A DNA stretch of 44,435 bases from Anaerolineales bacterium (lineage in GTDB: Bacteria > Chloroflexota > Anaerolineae > Anaerolineales > Villigracilaceae). Under the pieces are notes generated by a model, which saw only the letters and a program-made list of their open reading frames with translations, had not been told where the DNA came from and ran no database searches. A program made the translations under genes and the position numbers. The stretch's first letter is position 1, and the number at the start of each line of letters is the position of its first letter. Location of the stretch: the NCBI GenBank assembly GCA_013140605.1, contig JABFSL010000082.1, forward strand, positions 1 to 44,435, written 5' to 3'. Below, one piece after another: positions 22,421-29,987 of this stretch.

Positions 22421-24501
22421 TGGTTCTCTTGTTGTATAACTTTTTGAAATGCCTTCAACAATGTGCCGCGCTGTTCAAAGCCTGTTTCGCTGAGATCTGC
22501 CAGCGCCAAAAATAATTTTTCGCGGCAGCGACTCAGCAGTCCGCCCGCCAGACGCGCCAGCGCTTCGGTTTCCGCATTCACTTCATCTGCGTCCATCCAC
22601 AGGCGGCCTGATTCCCAATGGCGGGATAAAACGTAGGGATGCGTCAGAGGCTGCGAAAGGCGCTGAACCCATCCGCTGGAGCCTGGGTCAAGCCAGAATT
22701 GCACAGTGACGGGATGGTTCATCAACAGGAAGGTGTGAGCGGGCGCGACTAGGATCGAGTCTTTATTTTCACTCCGCCATGATTCCAAATATTGCGCGGC
22801 GATCACGCCGTCGGCCAACATGGCTAGATATTCCCTGCCCAGATCAAGACCTGACAGATTTTCAAAACCCGTCGGGTCCAGGGCGTTGCGGAACTTCTTA
22901 ATCGATTCGATTAAACTCGCGGCCACGCGGATCGCATCTTCGTTGCGGTGGAATCCATAATCGGGCTGTGAGAGTACTTCACCGAATAGCTTTCGCAAAA
23001 AGAAATCAAGCGGCAGGGGAGCTTGTTCGCGATAGTCATTCAACCAATTGTGCAGGTTTGTATATTTTTCGCCAAGCAGGTAGGTGATACGTTCCTGCAT
23101 TTCTGGTTTGATCTCATCGAAAGTTGAAAGCCGCAGATCTTTTTGGCGATAAACAATTTCAGTCAGCAATTGTGCGCGGATCAAATCTGTGTTCAACGCA
23201 AACATGAGAGCATGGGTCACATCAAATTTTGTGGGGTGAACCTTCCAGTGCGGGTGCGCCAGTGCAGATAAAGTTAACAGGGTCTGACTCCCAGCTTCGT
23301 CACGCAATGAACGCGATGGACGATGTGTGCGAGATGGAATCCCCGCCTGATCCAAACGATGTGTGATCGAGAATCGCAGCGCATCCGAAAGATATGGCGC
23401 AAGCACCACGATCTCAGCTGGCGGAATGCCATCCTGCTCGATCAATATTTTTATTCTAGCAACAATATCATCCAACATTTCAGGGTAATAATGCGCGAGG
23501 ATAAATTCAAGTGTATTGTTTGGATTCCCATTTTCAGTTTCCTGATGCGTGATCGCTGAAACAAGCGTGTTGGAAAGTTGGATCATATCTTCGGATGCAA
23601 CAAAACTTTCCACGAATTCGATTCTTTCATCACAGCCCTCGCTCAGGGCGTGACCTGTAACTGCATCGCCTCCGAGGAAGTAGCGATACCCCGCTTCATT
23701 GTCATAGATCAACAGCGCCGAGTCGAAATCGGCCAGCCATTCTCCAATGATGTCGTGCGCGCGCGGCGCGTCTTCTTCCACATTGTCATAGATAAGGTGA
23801 TGATAAGTTTGCTTTAGATAACTCTGTACTTGTTCATGCGGCCAAAGAATATTTGCGAAGATCTCAAGTTGTAATGAAAAATCAAGCAGGTTGTGTTCAA
23901 GACAAAATTCGCGGAATTGCGTTGCGCATTCCTGTGCGTCCTGATAAATGCGGCGCTGACCAGGATCACCGAACCAGGCCGCGTCCATGCGCGAGCCGAT
24001 CTCAGTGTATGGAAAGCCAACGACTGCGGCTTTGTTCAAGTTGTCGAGGATCTGTGAATATAAACGATTGCGGTCAATGGTCAACGATTGAAAATATCCC
24101 TGCTCCAGTAATGGCCGCACGAGATATGCCATGTAATATTGCGCGGTTTCGAGTGTTAGAAAAACTGGCGGTTGGTCTGGGTTTTTGAATCCCGCTGCTT
24201 CAGCGGCCATCGGCCAGAACAGGTCACACATGCGCCTGGCAAGGCCGCCAATGGTCGCGGAGGTGACTTCTCCGCCTGCGCGCCGTTCCGGGCTGAACAG
24301 TAGGTCAAGGTACGGCTCCTGCATTGTCCGCTGCGGAGTGAGCATGAGAATCGAGTCTGCGGGAATGCCCTGGTCGAGTAAATATCGCAGGCGTTCGATG
24401 CCTGTGGTCGTTTTACCTGTCCCTGCGGAACCAGAGACGAAGAGGCGAATGTCGAGGGGAGATTCGATTACTTGACGCTGAATCAGGCTTAGGTTTGTCA
24501 T
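22417..24501 (-). CDS. UvrD-like helicase with non-canonical Walker B
   Basis: 694 residues from the ATG at 24501. A TTG frame to 24540 exists but runs over the promoter; the -10 box ends six bases before this ATG, indicating a leaderless message. Motif I is FVSGSAGTGKTTTG, motif V-like is VTVQFWLDP..., and SRCREKLFLAL corresponds to motif VI with its Arg. The Walker B reads LIYDNVEED, Asn taking the place of the catalytic Glu of DExQD, so ATP hydrolysis may be weak or altered. There is no nuclease domain. The role could be structural in repair or an ATP-bound switch. It is the first gene of a two-gene unit with the mannosyltransferase. Confidence 0.78.
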   Translation of the reverse strand: MTNLSLIQRQVIESPLDIRLFVSGSAGTGKTTTGIERLRYLLDQGIPADSILMLTPQRTMQEPYLDLLFSPERRAGGEVTSATIGGLARRMCDLFWPMAAEAAGFKNPDQPPVFLTLETAQYYMAYLVRPLLEQGYFQSLTIDRNRLYSQILDNLNKAAVVGFPYTEIGSRMDAAWFGDPGQRRIYQDAQECATQFREFCLEHNLLDFSLQLEIFANILWPHEQVQSYLKQTYHHLIYDNVEEDAPRAHDIIGEWLADFDSALLIYDNEAGYRYFLGGDAVTGHALSEGCDERIEFVESFVASEDMIQLSNTLVSAITHQETENGNPNNTLEFILAHYYPEMLDDIVARIKILIEQDGIPPAEIVVLAPYLSDALRFSITHRLDQAGIPSRTHRPSRSLRDEAGSQTLLTLSALAHPHWKVHPTKFDVTHALMFALNTDLIRAQLLTEIVYRQKDLRLSTFDEIKPEMQERITYLLGEKYTNLHNWLNDYREQAPLPLDFFLRKLFGEVLSQPDYGFHRNEDAIRVAASLIESIKKFRNALDPTGFENLSGLDLGREYLAMLADGVIAAQYLESWRSENKDSILVAPAHTFLLMNHPVTVQFWLDPGSSGWVQRLSQPLTHPYVLSRHWESGRLWMDADEVNAETEALARLAGGLLSRCREKLFLALADLSETGFEQRGTLLKAFQKVIQQENQ

Positions 24502-24507
24502 GAGGCG

Positions 24508-24536
24508 AGGGTAAAGGATGGAAGGAATTTTGTCAA
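24508..24536 (-). promoter_or_regulatory. Promoter of the second helicase gene (leaderless)
   Basis: On the minus strand TTGACA (24531-24536), a 17-base spacer and TACCCT (24508-24513), with the ATG only six bases further. Confidence 0.6.
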
Positions 24537-24554
24537 CCAATTTTATATATCAGG

Positions 24555-24583
24555 TTACGAAACATCGATCTTTTTTGTATAAT
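24555..24583 (+). promoter_or_regulatory. Promoter of the ion-channel gene
   Basis: TTACGA (24555-24560, weak), a 17-base spacer and a perfect TATAAT (24578-24583). Divergent from the helicase promoter 19 bases away. Confidence 0.55.
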
Positions 24584-24614
24584 CACCTGATTGTTTAAAT
24601 TGAAGGAGATGAAA

Positions 24615-25673
24615 ATGCTGTTCACAAATCCTAAGAAACGCTGGGTGTTGATTGCCATCGTTTTCGTTTTAGCGCTTGGCATTGTTCCCTTGTATTTGAG
24701 TTCTCCAACCACCCGTTTTTCAACTGATGGGAATCTTGGTTCTAAAGCGATTGTTGTAAATTTTCAACCACGCCCCTCGGCTGAGACTTTAAAGGATAGG
24801 GAAGTGGTGGGGATCGGGGTGTATTTTTTGTCTCTTGGAAATCTCGATACGACAACGGGCGAATACACTGTTGATTTCTTTTTGAATTTTATTTGTGAAA
24901 CTCAGCCCTGTGACCCAACTCATTTTGATATTATGAATGCTGTATCGAAGGCTGAGTTGGACGACCAGACTTCTGAAGCTGTGCGGGGCAGGGAATATTA
25001 TTATCGTGTTCGCGCCAACCTGCAAACCAATTTGGATTTGCGGAATTTCCCTTTTGACGATCACGTGCTTGTTATTGAATTTGAAGATCAAAATAAGACG
25101 GACAATAAATTCATTTATGTGGTTGATGAGAAGTTGAGCGGGATCGATCAGGAAGTTTATGTGTCTGGTTGGACGCTTGAGCCTTATATCGAAGCAAGCG
25201 CCCAATCACATGAGTATGTTGTTTACAAGGAAGCATATTCCCGCGCGCGATTTGCGGTTCGCATTACGCATCCGTGGTTCAGTTCGTTCATGAAGGGATT
25301 GTTCGCGGCAATTGTGATCGTAGGGGTGGGTATGCTTTCTTTTTTGATGAATCCCGCCGAGGCGCAGGATCGAATCTCTTTAACTTCAGGGACGCTGGCT
25401 AGCGCCATTTTCTATCATATGACCCTGACCTCTTCCATTCCGCCCGTTGGTTATCTCACCTATGCCGACCGTTTTATGATCCTGCAATATATTTTTATTA
25501 CGGTGTCGCTTGCGATCTCCGTGACCTTGTTTATGTTGTTGAGCGCTGAGAAGCGCGGCTCCAATTATCATAAAATGGCGGCGCAGATCCACATTGCTAC
25601 GCGCTGGATAGTTCCGTTGCTGTGGGTGATTGCAATGATCGGACTGCATTATTCCACGATCGGGTTTGGATAA
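24615..25673 (+). CDS. Pentameric ligand-gated ion channel homologue (Cys-loop superfamily)
   Basis: 352 residues from the ATG with AAGGAG six bases upstream. An N-terminal hydrophobic segment (11-28) is followed by a beta-rich extracellular domain (about 45-215) with GIGVYFLSLGNLDTTTGEYTVDFF and the family signature NLDLRNFPFDDHVLVIEF (FPFD at 145-148); the Cys pair of animal receptors is absent, as in other bacterial members. Four membrane helices follow: M1 about 226-245, M2 about 256-272, the M2-M3 loop with SIPPVGYLTYADRFM, M3 about 287-308, M4 about 331-349. It should form a pentameric ion channel in the cell membrane opened by an unknown ligand or protons. Single-gene unit. Confidence 0.82.
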   Translation: MLFTNPKKRWVLIAIVFVLALGIVPLYLSSPTTRFSTDGNLGSKAIVVNFQPRPSAETLKDREVVGIGVYFLSLGNLDTTTGEYTVDFFLNFICETQPCDPTHFDIMNAVSKAELDDQTSEAVRGREYYYRVRANLQTNLDLRNFPFDDHVLVIEFEDQNKTDNKFIYVVDEKLSGIDQEVYVSGWTLEPYIEASAQSHEYVVYKEAYSRARFAVRITHPWFSSFMKGLFAAIVIVGVGMLSFLMNPAEAQDRISLTSGTLASAIFYHMTLTSSIPPVGYLTYADRFMILQYIFITVSLAISVTLFMLLSAEKRGSNYHKMAAQIHIATRWIVPLLWVIAMIGLHYSTIGFG

Positions 25674-25675
25674 TC

Positions 25676-25722
25676 TTTATAAATCAAAAGGAGCGCCTCT
25701 CGCGCTCCTTTTGATTTATAAA
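25676..25722. terminator. Bidirectional terminator, 21-bp perfect stem
   Basis: Arms 25676-25696 and 25702-25722 are exact complements around CTCTC, with A/T-rich bases at the stem foot. It separates the convergent channel and hydrolase genes and can serve both. Confidence 0.85.
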
Positions 25723-25727
25723 ATTCC

Positions 25728-26399
25728 CTAATTCAAATTTTTCGCAAAGAATTTTTTCACTCGTTCCCAGGCATCCTTGGATGCTTCTGGAATATAGACA
25801 CTTGGATCGCTGTCACGGAAGAAGGCGTGACCTGAATTCGGGTACTTGATGACTTCATGCTCAACGCCTACATCGTCAAGTAGTTTGTCAAATTCTTCAA
25901 CAGTCCCCGCTGGGATGGAGACATCAGCGTCGCCGAAGAATCCAAGCACAGGCGCTTTGAGGTTCGCGCGGAGTTGGTCGAAGACCGTTTGCATTCCGCC
26001 GCCATAAAAAGTGCAGACCGCATCCACAGGCCGACTCGCGCTGAGAGTAAGTGACATGCGTCCGCCAAAGCAAAAGCCAACGCTGCCTATCTTCCCATTG
26101 CAATCAGGATGAGACTTAATCGCGTCAAACATGGATTGCAGGTCAAGATATGCGTTGGGACCATATTTTTGCACGAGTTTCATTGCGGTATCGCCATCGC
26201 CAAGTTTAGCAAGCTCACCATGATAAAGATCGGGCGCAAAGGCGAGATATCCTTCCTTCGCAAAACGATCCGCGATGGATTTGGTCTGCGCGTCGAGCCC
26301 CCACCATTCCTGGATCACGACCATGGCAGGCCACGGACCTTGTCCCTCTGGTTTTGAAAGATATCCTTTTACCGAACCGAGCTGTATCAGTTCACTCAT
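25728..26399 (-). CDS. Dienelactone hydrolase family protein
   Basis: 223 residues of alpha/beta-hydrolase type. The nucleophile is Cys in IGSVGFCFGGRMSL (about 122), the acid Asp in GFFGDADVSIP (about 171) and the base His in YPNSGHAFF (about 203); VIQEWWGLD carries the Glu that shields the Cys in dienelactone hydrolases. It probably hydrolyses an ester or lactone in the cytoplasm; the natural substrate is uncertain since no chlorocatechol-pathway gene is near. No signal peptide. Confidence 0.88.
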   Translation of the reverse strand: MSELIQLGSVKGYLSKPEGQGPWPAMVVIQEWWGLDAQTKSIADRFAKEGYLAFAPDLYHGELAKLGDGDTAMKLVQKYGPNAYLDLQSMFDAIKSHPDCNGKIGSVGFCFGGRMSLTLSASRPVDAVCTFYGGGMQTVFDQLRANLKAPVLGFFGDADVSIPAGTVEEFDKLLDDVGVEHEVIKYPNSGHAFFRDSDPSVYIPEASKDAWERVKKFFAKNLN

Positions 26400-26466
26400 G
26401 GCGTGTTCTCCTTATCATTAAATATTTTATTCAGGATATACGAGATGGATATGTTTGTCAATAAGG

Positions 26467-26495
26467 TTGTTTTTGGAAATGAAGTATTGTATAGT
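26467..26495 (+). promoter_or_regulatory. Putative promoter of the helical hypothetical gene
   Basis: TTGTTT (26467-26472), a 17-base spacer and TATAGT (26490-26495), 37 bases before the ATG at 26532. Confidence 0.5.
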
Positions 26496-26531
26496 TGGGA
26501 ACGATTTCAAAATTATCTCAGGAGACATCTT

Positions 26532-26999
26532 ATGCCCACACCCCTTAAAGCCACAGTAAAAGGTGGAGTTACGCCAGTCAAAACAGGTTCAATTGTCAGG
26601 TTTTCAGATCAATTAACAAACTCAATTACCGACGTTGCCAAAATCATTGAACAGCACAAAGGGATGATCGATTCGATCCAGGAAATTGCGCTTGAGTTAA
26701 CCACATCCATCGGTACACTTCACACGCTCACCGTAAGATACGCCCGCACCGCAAATCAAATATTGGATGTCCTTCTGCCCATCCTCAAGAACCTGCCTCT
26801 TATCCCAAAGAATATCATGCAGATGCTTGTCAACCTCGAAGTTACCACACAGAAAATCATTGACAATGAAGCATCCACCACCAAAACGATTACAGATGTT
26901 TCAGCAGGATTACGCACAGGCGATGTCAACAGGATAAAAGGACATGCGGGACAGCTTCAAGCGGTGACGAAGACGCTGACAGATATGCTTCCTAAATAA
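26532..26999 (+). CDS. Helical protein of unknown function, 155 aa
   Basis: ATG 26532 has AGGAG eight bases upstream; the open frame reaching back to 26403 crosses the promoter and is not coding. The product is almost entirely predicted helix with heptad-like spacing (FSDQLTNSITDVAKIIEQHKGMIDSIQEIALELTTSIGTLHTLTVRYA...), Thr/Ile-rich and with few aromatic residues, somewhat like bacterial coiled-coil or MCP signalling stretches. No membrane helix or known domain. Divergent from the dienelactone hydrolase gene. Confidence 0.65.
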   Translation: MPTPLKATVKGGVTPVKTGSIVRFSDQLTNSITDVAKIIEQHKGMIDSIQEIALELTTSIGTLHTLTVRYARTANQILDVLLPILKNLPLIPKNIMQMLVNLEVTTQKIIDNEASTTKTITDVSAGLRTGDVNRIKGHAGQLQAVTKTLTDMLPK

Positions 27000-27074
27000 G
27001 ATTTCAACGCTTCCGCCCGACCTTTTGCCTGCTCGGCCATCTTTGGCATTTTCAACCCTTTTATTTAATACCCA

Positions 27075-27124
27075 CGGTCACAAATTGCGCTTTCCACCTT
27101 CAGAAAAAGCGCAATTTGTGACCG
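27075..27124. other. 19-bp perfect hairpin without T-run
   Basis: Arms 27075-27093 and 27106-27124 are exact complements around a 12-base loop. No T-run follows on either strand, so it is not a standard terminator; protein binding, RNA processing or a repeat are possible. Confidence 0.5.
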
Positions 27125-27139
27125 AGTGCGGTATATGTT

Positions 27140-27180
27140 CCAATCACCCTGTCCTCAGATATGGTGATTGGGCAGTTTTT
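27140..27180 (+). terminator. Terminator before the ribosomal protein promoter
   Basis: CCAATCACC (27140-27148) pairs with GGTGATTGG (27163-27171), followed by a five-T run (27176-27180). It insulates rplU from the upstream gene. Confidence 0.6.
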
Positions 27181-27194
27181 GTTCGCCGAAATCG

Positions 27195-27223
27195 TTGACA
27201 GTGTGTCACCCCGCATGTATAAT
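27195..27223 (+). promoter_or_regulatory. Consensus sigma70 promoter of rplU-rpmA-rpmE
   Basis: Exact TTGACA (27195-27200), 17-base spacer, exact TATAAT (27218-27223). The strongest promoter in the window, as expected for ribosomal protein genes. Confidence 0.85.
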
Positions 27224-27229
27224 ACCGTC

Positions 27230-27320
27230 CGCTAAATAACCCAGCTTCCCCACGGTTCGGCGCAGAGTGAAATGTCTCCGCGGAATGGTTGGCGAAGTGA
27301 ATGACTGGAGATCATAAATA
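27230..27320 (+). promoter_or_regulatory. Ribosomal-protein leader of about 90 bases
   Basis: Between the predicted start near 27230 and the rplU ATG (27321) the RNA is GC-rich and can pair in several ways (for example CCGCTAAATAACCCAGC and GGCGCAGAG...CTCCGCGG). Leaders before rplU often bind L21 and control it in other bacteria; whether this one does is inference. Confidence 0.35.
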
Positions 27321-27824
27321 ATGAGAACTGCTATTGTCGAAAGTGGCGGCAAACAATATCGTGCCGTCGAAGGTTCCACAATTGACGTGGATCGCCTTGC
27401 CTATGAAATAGGTAAAAAGTTTAACTTTGAACGCGTCCTGCTCATGGCAGATGAAGACATCGTTCTGGTCGGTACGCCCACAGTAGGTGAGATCGTTGTA
27501 TCCGCTACAGTGGTGGACCATGTAAAAGGCCCCAAGGTCATATCTTTCAAATATCGCCCCAAGAAGCGCATCCGTGTGAAGGGTGGGCATCGCCATCAAT
27601 ACACCCGCTTGATGATCGATTTCATCGGCAAAGACGGCGAAGAGCGCAAAGTTGCGAAGAAGGAACCCGTCGCCAAGGTTGACGTAGAGCCTGCCGAAGT
27701 GCAGGATGGGCCGAAAGCAGAGAAGAAAGCCAAGGCTCCTGCCAAGAAGGCTGAAAAGTCGCCCGCGACAAAGTCCACAACAACCAAAACCAAGTCAGCT
27801 TCCAAGAAGACTGACAAGAAGTAA
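27321..27824 (+). CDS. rplU: 50S ribosomal protein L21 with basic C-terminal tail
   Basis: The first 102 or so residues are a normal L21 ([26 protein letters not shown]..., [27 protein letters not shown]). Residues about 105-167 are an extra tail rich in Lys, Ala, Pro and Thr ([27 protein letters not shown]), not found in the E. coli protein. L21 binds 23S rRNA in the large subunit; the tail would add non-specific RNA contacts. First gene of the L21-L27-L31 operon. Confidence 0.95.
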   Translation: MRTAIVESGGKQYRAVEGSTIDVDRLAYEIGKKFNFERVLLMADEDIVLVGTPTVGEIVVSATVVDHVKGPKVISFKYRPKKRIRVKGGHRHQYTRLMIDFIGKDGEERKVAKKEPVAKVDVEPAEVQDGPKAEKKAKAPAKKAEKSPATKSTTTKTKSASKKTDKK

Positions 27825-27838
27825 AACGAGAGGTAGAA

Positions 27839-28105
27839 ATGGCTCATAAAACAGGTGGCGGTTCAACCCGCAATGGTCGTGACAGCAATGCCCAGCGATT
27901 GGGCGTAAAGCGTTATGCCGGTCAATTTGTTCTTTCTGGAAATATTCTTGTGCGCCAACGCGGCACCAAGATCAAACCAGGTCTTAATGTATTAGTTGGC
28001 AAGGATGATACTTTGTTTGCAATCGCGGACGGGATCGTAATGTTCGATATCGTGCGTGGACGCAAACGCGTAAATATCATTCCTGCAGAAGCTGCGGCGG
28101 AATAA
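27839..28105 (+). CDS. rpmA: 50S ribosomal protein L27
   Basis: 88 residues starting [24 protein letters not shown], the typical L27 N-terminus that reaches the peptidyl-transferase centre without a cleaved extension. [15 protein letters not shown] and [14 protein letters not shown] follow as in the family. GAGAGG lies upstream. It follows L21 by 14 bases and precedes L31 by one base. Confidence 0.97.
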   Translation: MAHKTGGGSTRNGRDSNAQRLGVKRYAGQFVLSGNILVRQRGTKIKPGLNVLVGKDDTLFAIADGIVMFDIVRGRKRVNIIPAEAAAE

Positions 28106-28106
28106 A

Positions 28107-28649
28107 ATGAAAACAGAAATCCATCCCCAGGTTTTTGATGCAAAAGTAACTTGTGCCTCATGCGGCACAACATGGGTGACCACATCCACTAAAAAAGAAT
28201 TACGTATTGATGTGTGTTCCAACTGCCATCCATTCTTTACTGGTGAAGCTGCCCGCATTATGGATATTGAAGGTCAGGTGGACCGCTTCTACAAGAAGCT
28301 CTCTGCCCGCCAGACTTATGTGGAACAGCAAAAATCCAAGGAAGAAGCCTCGAACTCACCAGATCGCTCCATTGACGATCTTGCTCTTTCCCCCCGCGCA
28401 ACAGACGCGCTCAAGAAGGCTGGCATCTTGACCATTGGTCAGATCCTTGCCAAACTTGGCGAAGGCAATGCTGCCATGCTCGAAGTTGCTGGTTTCGGCC
28501 AGTCTTCCCTGACTGCGGCCAAAAAGAAACTGCGCTCCCTTGGCTTCGAAGTTCCCGAAGTTCCAGATCCTCCCAAACCGCCCAAGGCTCCCAAAGTTTC
28601 AGAAGCCGTTGAAACTTCTGAGACCACCGAAGCCGAAGCAGGCGAGTAG
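28107..28649 (+). CDS. rpmE: Ribosomal protein L31 fused to an RNA polymerase alpha-CTD-like domain
   Basis: 180 residues, far longer than the usual 65-80. Residues 1-70 are zinc-type L31: C16, C19, C37 and C40 form the CxxC...CxxC site, followed by [27 protein letters not shown]. Residues about 88-149 match the alpha C-terminal domain of RNA polymerase: [26 protein letters not shown] and [19 protein letters not shown] align with its helix-hairpin-helix DNA-binding elements, with Arg 97 at the place of E. coli Arg 265. A Pro/Lys then Glu/Thr-rich tail ends the protein. It could link the ribosome to DNA, polymerase or rRNA. The frame has no break, so it is a true fusion. Confidence 0.9.
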   Translation: MKTEIHPQVFDAKVTCASCGTTWVTTSTKKELRIDVCSNCHPFFTGEAARIMDIEGQVDRFYKKLSARQTYVEQQKSKEEASNSPDRSIDDLALSPRATDALKKAGILTIGQILAKLGEGNAAMLEVAGFGQSSLTAAKKKLRSLGFEVPEVPDPPKPPKAPKVSEAVETSETTEAEAGE

Positions 28650-28698
28650 GATTACTTTTCGATACTTTGTCAGGTAAGAGTTTCTCAGGTAAACTAGA

Positions 28699-28728
28699 CA
28701 GGCAGATGCACAAGCGTCTGCCTGTTTT
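28699..28728 (+). terminator. Terminator of the L21-L27-L31 operon
   Basis: CAGGCAGATGC (28699-28709) pairs with GCGTCTGCCTG (28714-28724) with one G-U, followed by TTTT. Confidence 0.8.
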
Positions 28729-28747
28729 CATAATCTATTTATGTTAT

Positions 28748-28834
28748 GTCATTGCGAGACAATGCTTTTTGTCGAAGCAATCTCACTCAATGTTGGGAAT
28801 TGTTTCGTCGGGTCAAAGTCTTCATCGTAGTGAC
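28748..28834. repeat. Degenerate palindromic repeat related to 1287-1418
   Basis: GTCATTGCGAG...GTCGAAGCAATCTCA and its decayed mirror GGGAATTGTTTCGTCGG...CGTAGTGAC share the GCGAGG, GAAGCAATCTC and TTGCTTCGTCGGG wording of the first element. It lies just before tdk and ends 10 bases before its ATG. Confidence 0.6.
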
Positions 28835-28844
28835 GAGAGGTTTT

Positions 28845-29414
28845 ATGCGTCATACACACGGTTCCATTGAGGTTGTTTGCGGTTCAATGTTCAGCGGCAA
28901 AACAGACGAACTGATTCGCCGACTTGTTCGCGCAACGATCGCAAAACAAAAAGTGCAGGTATTCAAACCCGCAATTGACATTCGTTACGCAGCTGAGAAG
29001 GTCGCATCTCATACAGGCTCAACCTTCGACGCGATCCCAGTTGAAAAGGCCGCAGATATTCGCTCCAGGCTTGATAAGGATACAACTGTCGTTGGAATTG
29101 ATGAAGCGCAATTTTTCGATCCTGAAGTTGTGATCATTGCGCAGGAGTTGGCATCACGAGGCGTACGTGTACTCGTTGCAGGGTTGGACACGGATTTTCG
29201 CGGCGAGCCGTTTGGCTCCATGCCGATACTCATGGCCGAAGCGGAGAATGTCGCAAAGCTTCACGCGATCTGTATGGTATGCGGTGACGATGCTTCGCGC
29301 ACCCAGCGGCTTGTGAATGGCAAGCCTGCCCGTTATGACGATCCTGTTGTGATTGTCGGCGCTTCTGAATTATACGAAGCGCGCTGCCGCCAGCATCACG
29401 AAGTCCCGCGGTGA
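28845..29414 (+). CDS. tdk: Thymidine kinase
   Basis: 189 residues from the ATG with GAGAGG four bases upstream; the longer open frame runs through the palindromic repeat and is not coding. GSMFSGKT (13-20) is the P-loop, [11 protein letters not shown] the Walker B region with the catalytic Glu, and CMVCG plus a C-terminal CRQHH supply zinc ligands, as in type II thymidine kinases. It phosphorylates thymidine for salvage. The next gene, hpt, begins three bases after its stop, making a nucleotide-salvage pair. Confidence 0.95.
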   Translation: MRHTHGSIEVVCGSMFSGKTDELIRRLVRATIAKQKVQVFKPAIDIRYAAEKVASHTGSTFDAIPVEKAADIRSRLDKDTTVVGIDEAQFFDPEVVIIAQELASRGVRVLVAGLDTDFRGEPFGSMPILMAEAENVAKLHAICMVCGDDASRTQRLVNGKPARYDDPVVIVGASELYEARCRQHHEVPR

Positions 29415-29417
29415 ATT

Positions 29418-29975
29418 ATGCAAAATTATGAAGATGTGCTCTCCGAAATATTGATCGATTCAGATACCTTGCAGGCGCGTATAAAGGAATTGGGCGCGCA
29501 GATCAGTTTGGATTATCCCAATGGCGATCTTTTGTTGATTTGCATTTTGCGCGGCGGCGTGCCTTTCATGGTTGACCTTAGCCGCAGTATCACCGCGCCG
29601 CATATGATGGACTTTATGGCTGTTTCATCCTATGGCGCTGGGAAACGTGAATCGACTGGTTCAGCTCGAGTCACGCTTGATCTGCAAACAGATATTCACT
29701 CCAAAAACGTCCTTCTGGTTGAGGATATTGTCGATAGCGGACATACCATTTCAGCGGTTCTCCAAATGCTCGAAACCCGTCAGCCAAACAGTCTTAAAGT
29801 TTGCGCGTTGTTGGATAAGCCCGAACGACGCGAGGCGCATGTCCATATTGATTATCTTGGCTTCACCATCCCCAATAAATTCGTCTTCGGCTATGGTCTT
29901 GACCTTGATGAATATTATCGTAACTTAACATTTGTCGGTGTTGTTGATCTCGAAAAATACAAACCATCTGTTTGA
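29418..29975 (+). CDS. hpt: Hypoxanthine phosphoribosyltransferase
   Basis: 185 residues of the type I phosphoribosyltransferase fold. VLLVEDIVDSGHT (about 96-108) is the PRPP-binding motif with its two acidic residues, CILRGGVPFMVDL the N-terminal pyrophosphate loop, VSSYGAGKRESTG the flexible loop, and PNKFVFGYGLDLDEYYRNL the purine-binding end. It makes IMP or GMP from hypoxanthine or guanine. In an operon after tdk. Confidence 0.95.
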   Translation: MQNYEDVLSEILIDSDTLQARIKELGAQISLDYPNGDLLLICILRGGVPFMVDLSRSITAPHMMDFMAVSSYGAGKRESTGSARVTLDLQTDIHSKNVLLVEDIVDSGHTISAVLQMLETRQPNSLKVCALLDKPERREAHVHIDYLGFTIPNKFVFGYGLDLDEYYRNLTFVGVVDLEKYKPSV

Positions 29976-29987
29976 TCCCTGACCCGA

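Noticed and set aside
26907-27051. Minus-strand frame beginning MPKMAEQAKGRAEALKSYLG, about 30 codons
   Set aside because: It reads like coding sequence but overlaps the end of the plus-strand helical gene, is very short and has only a weak ribosome site.
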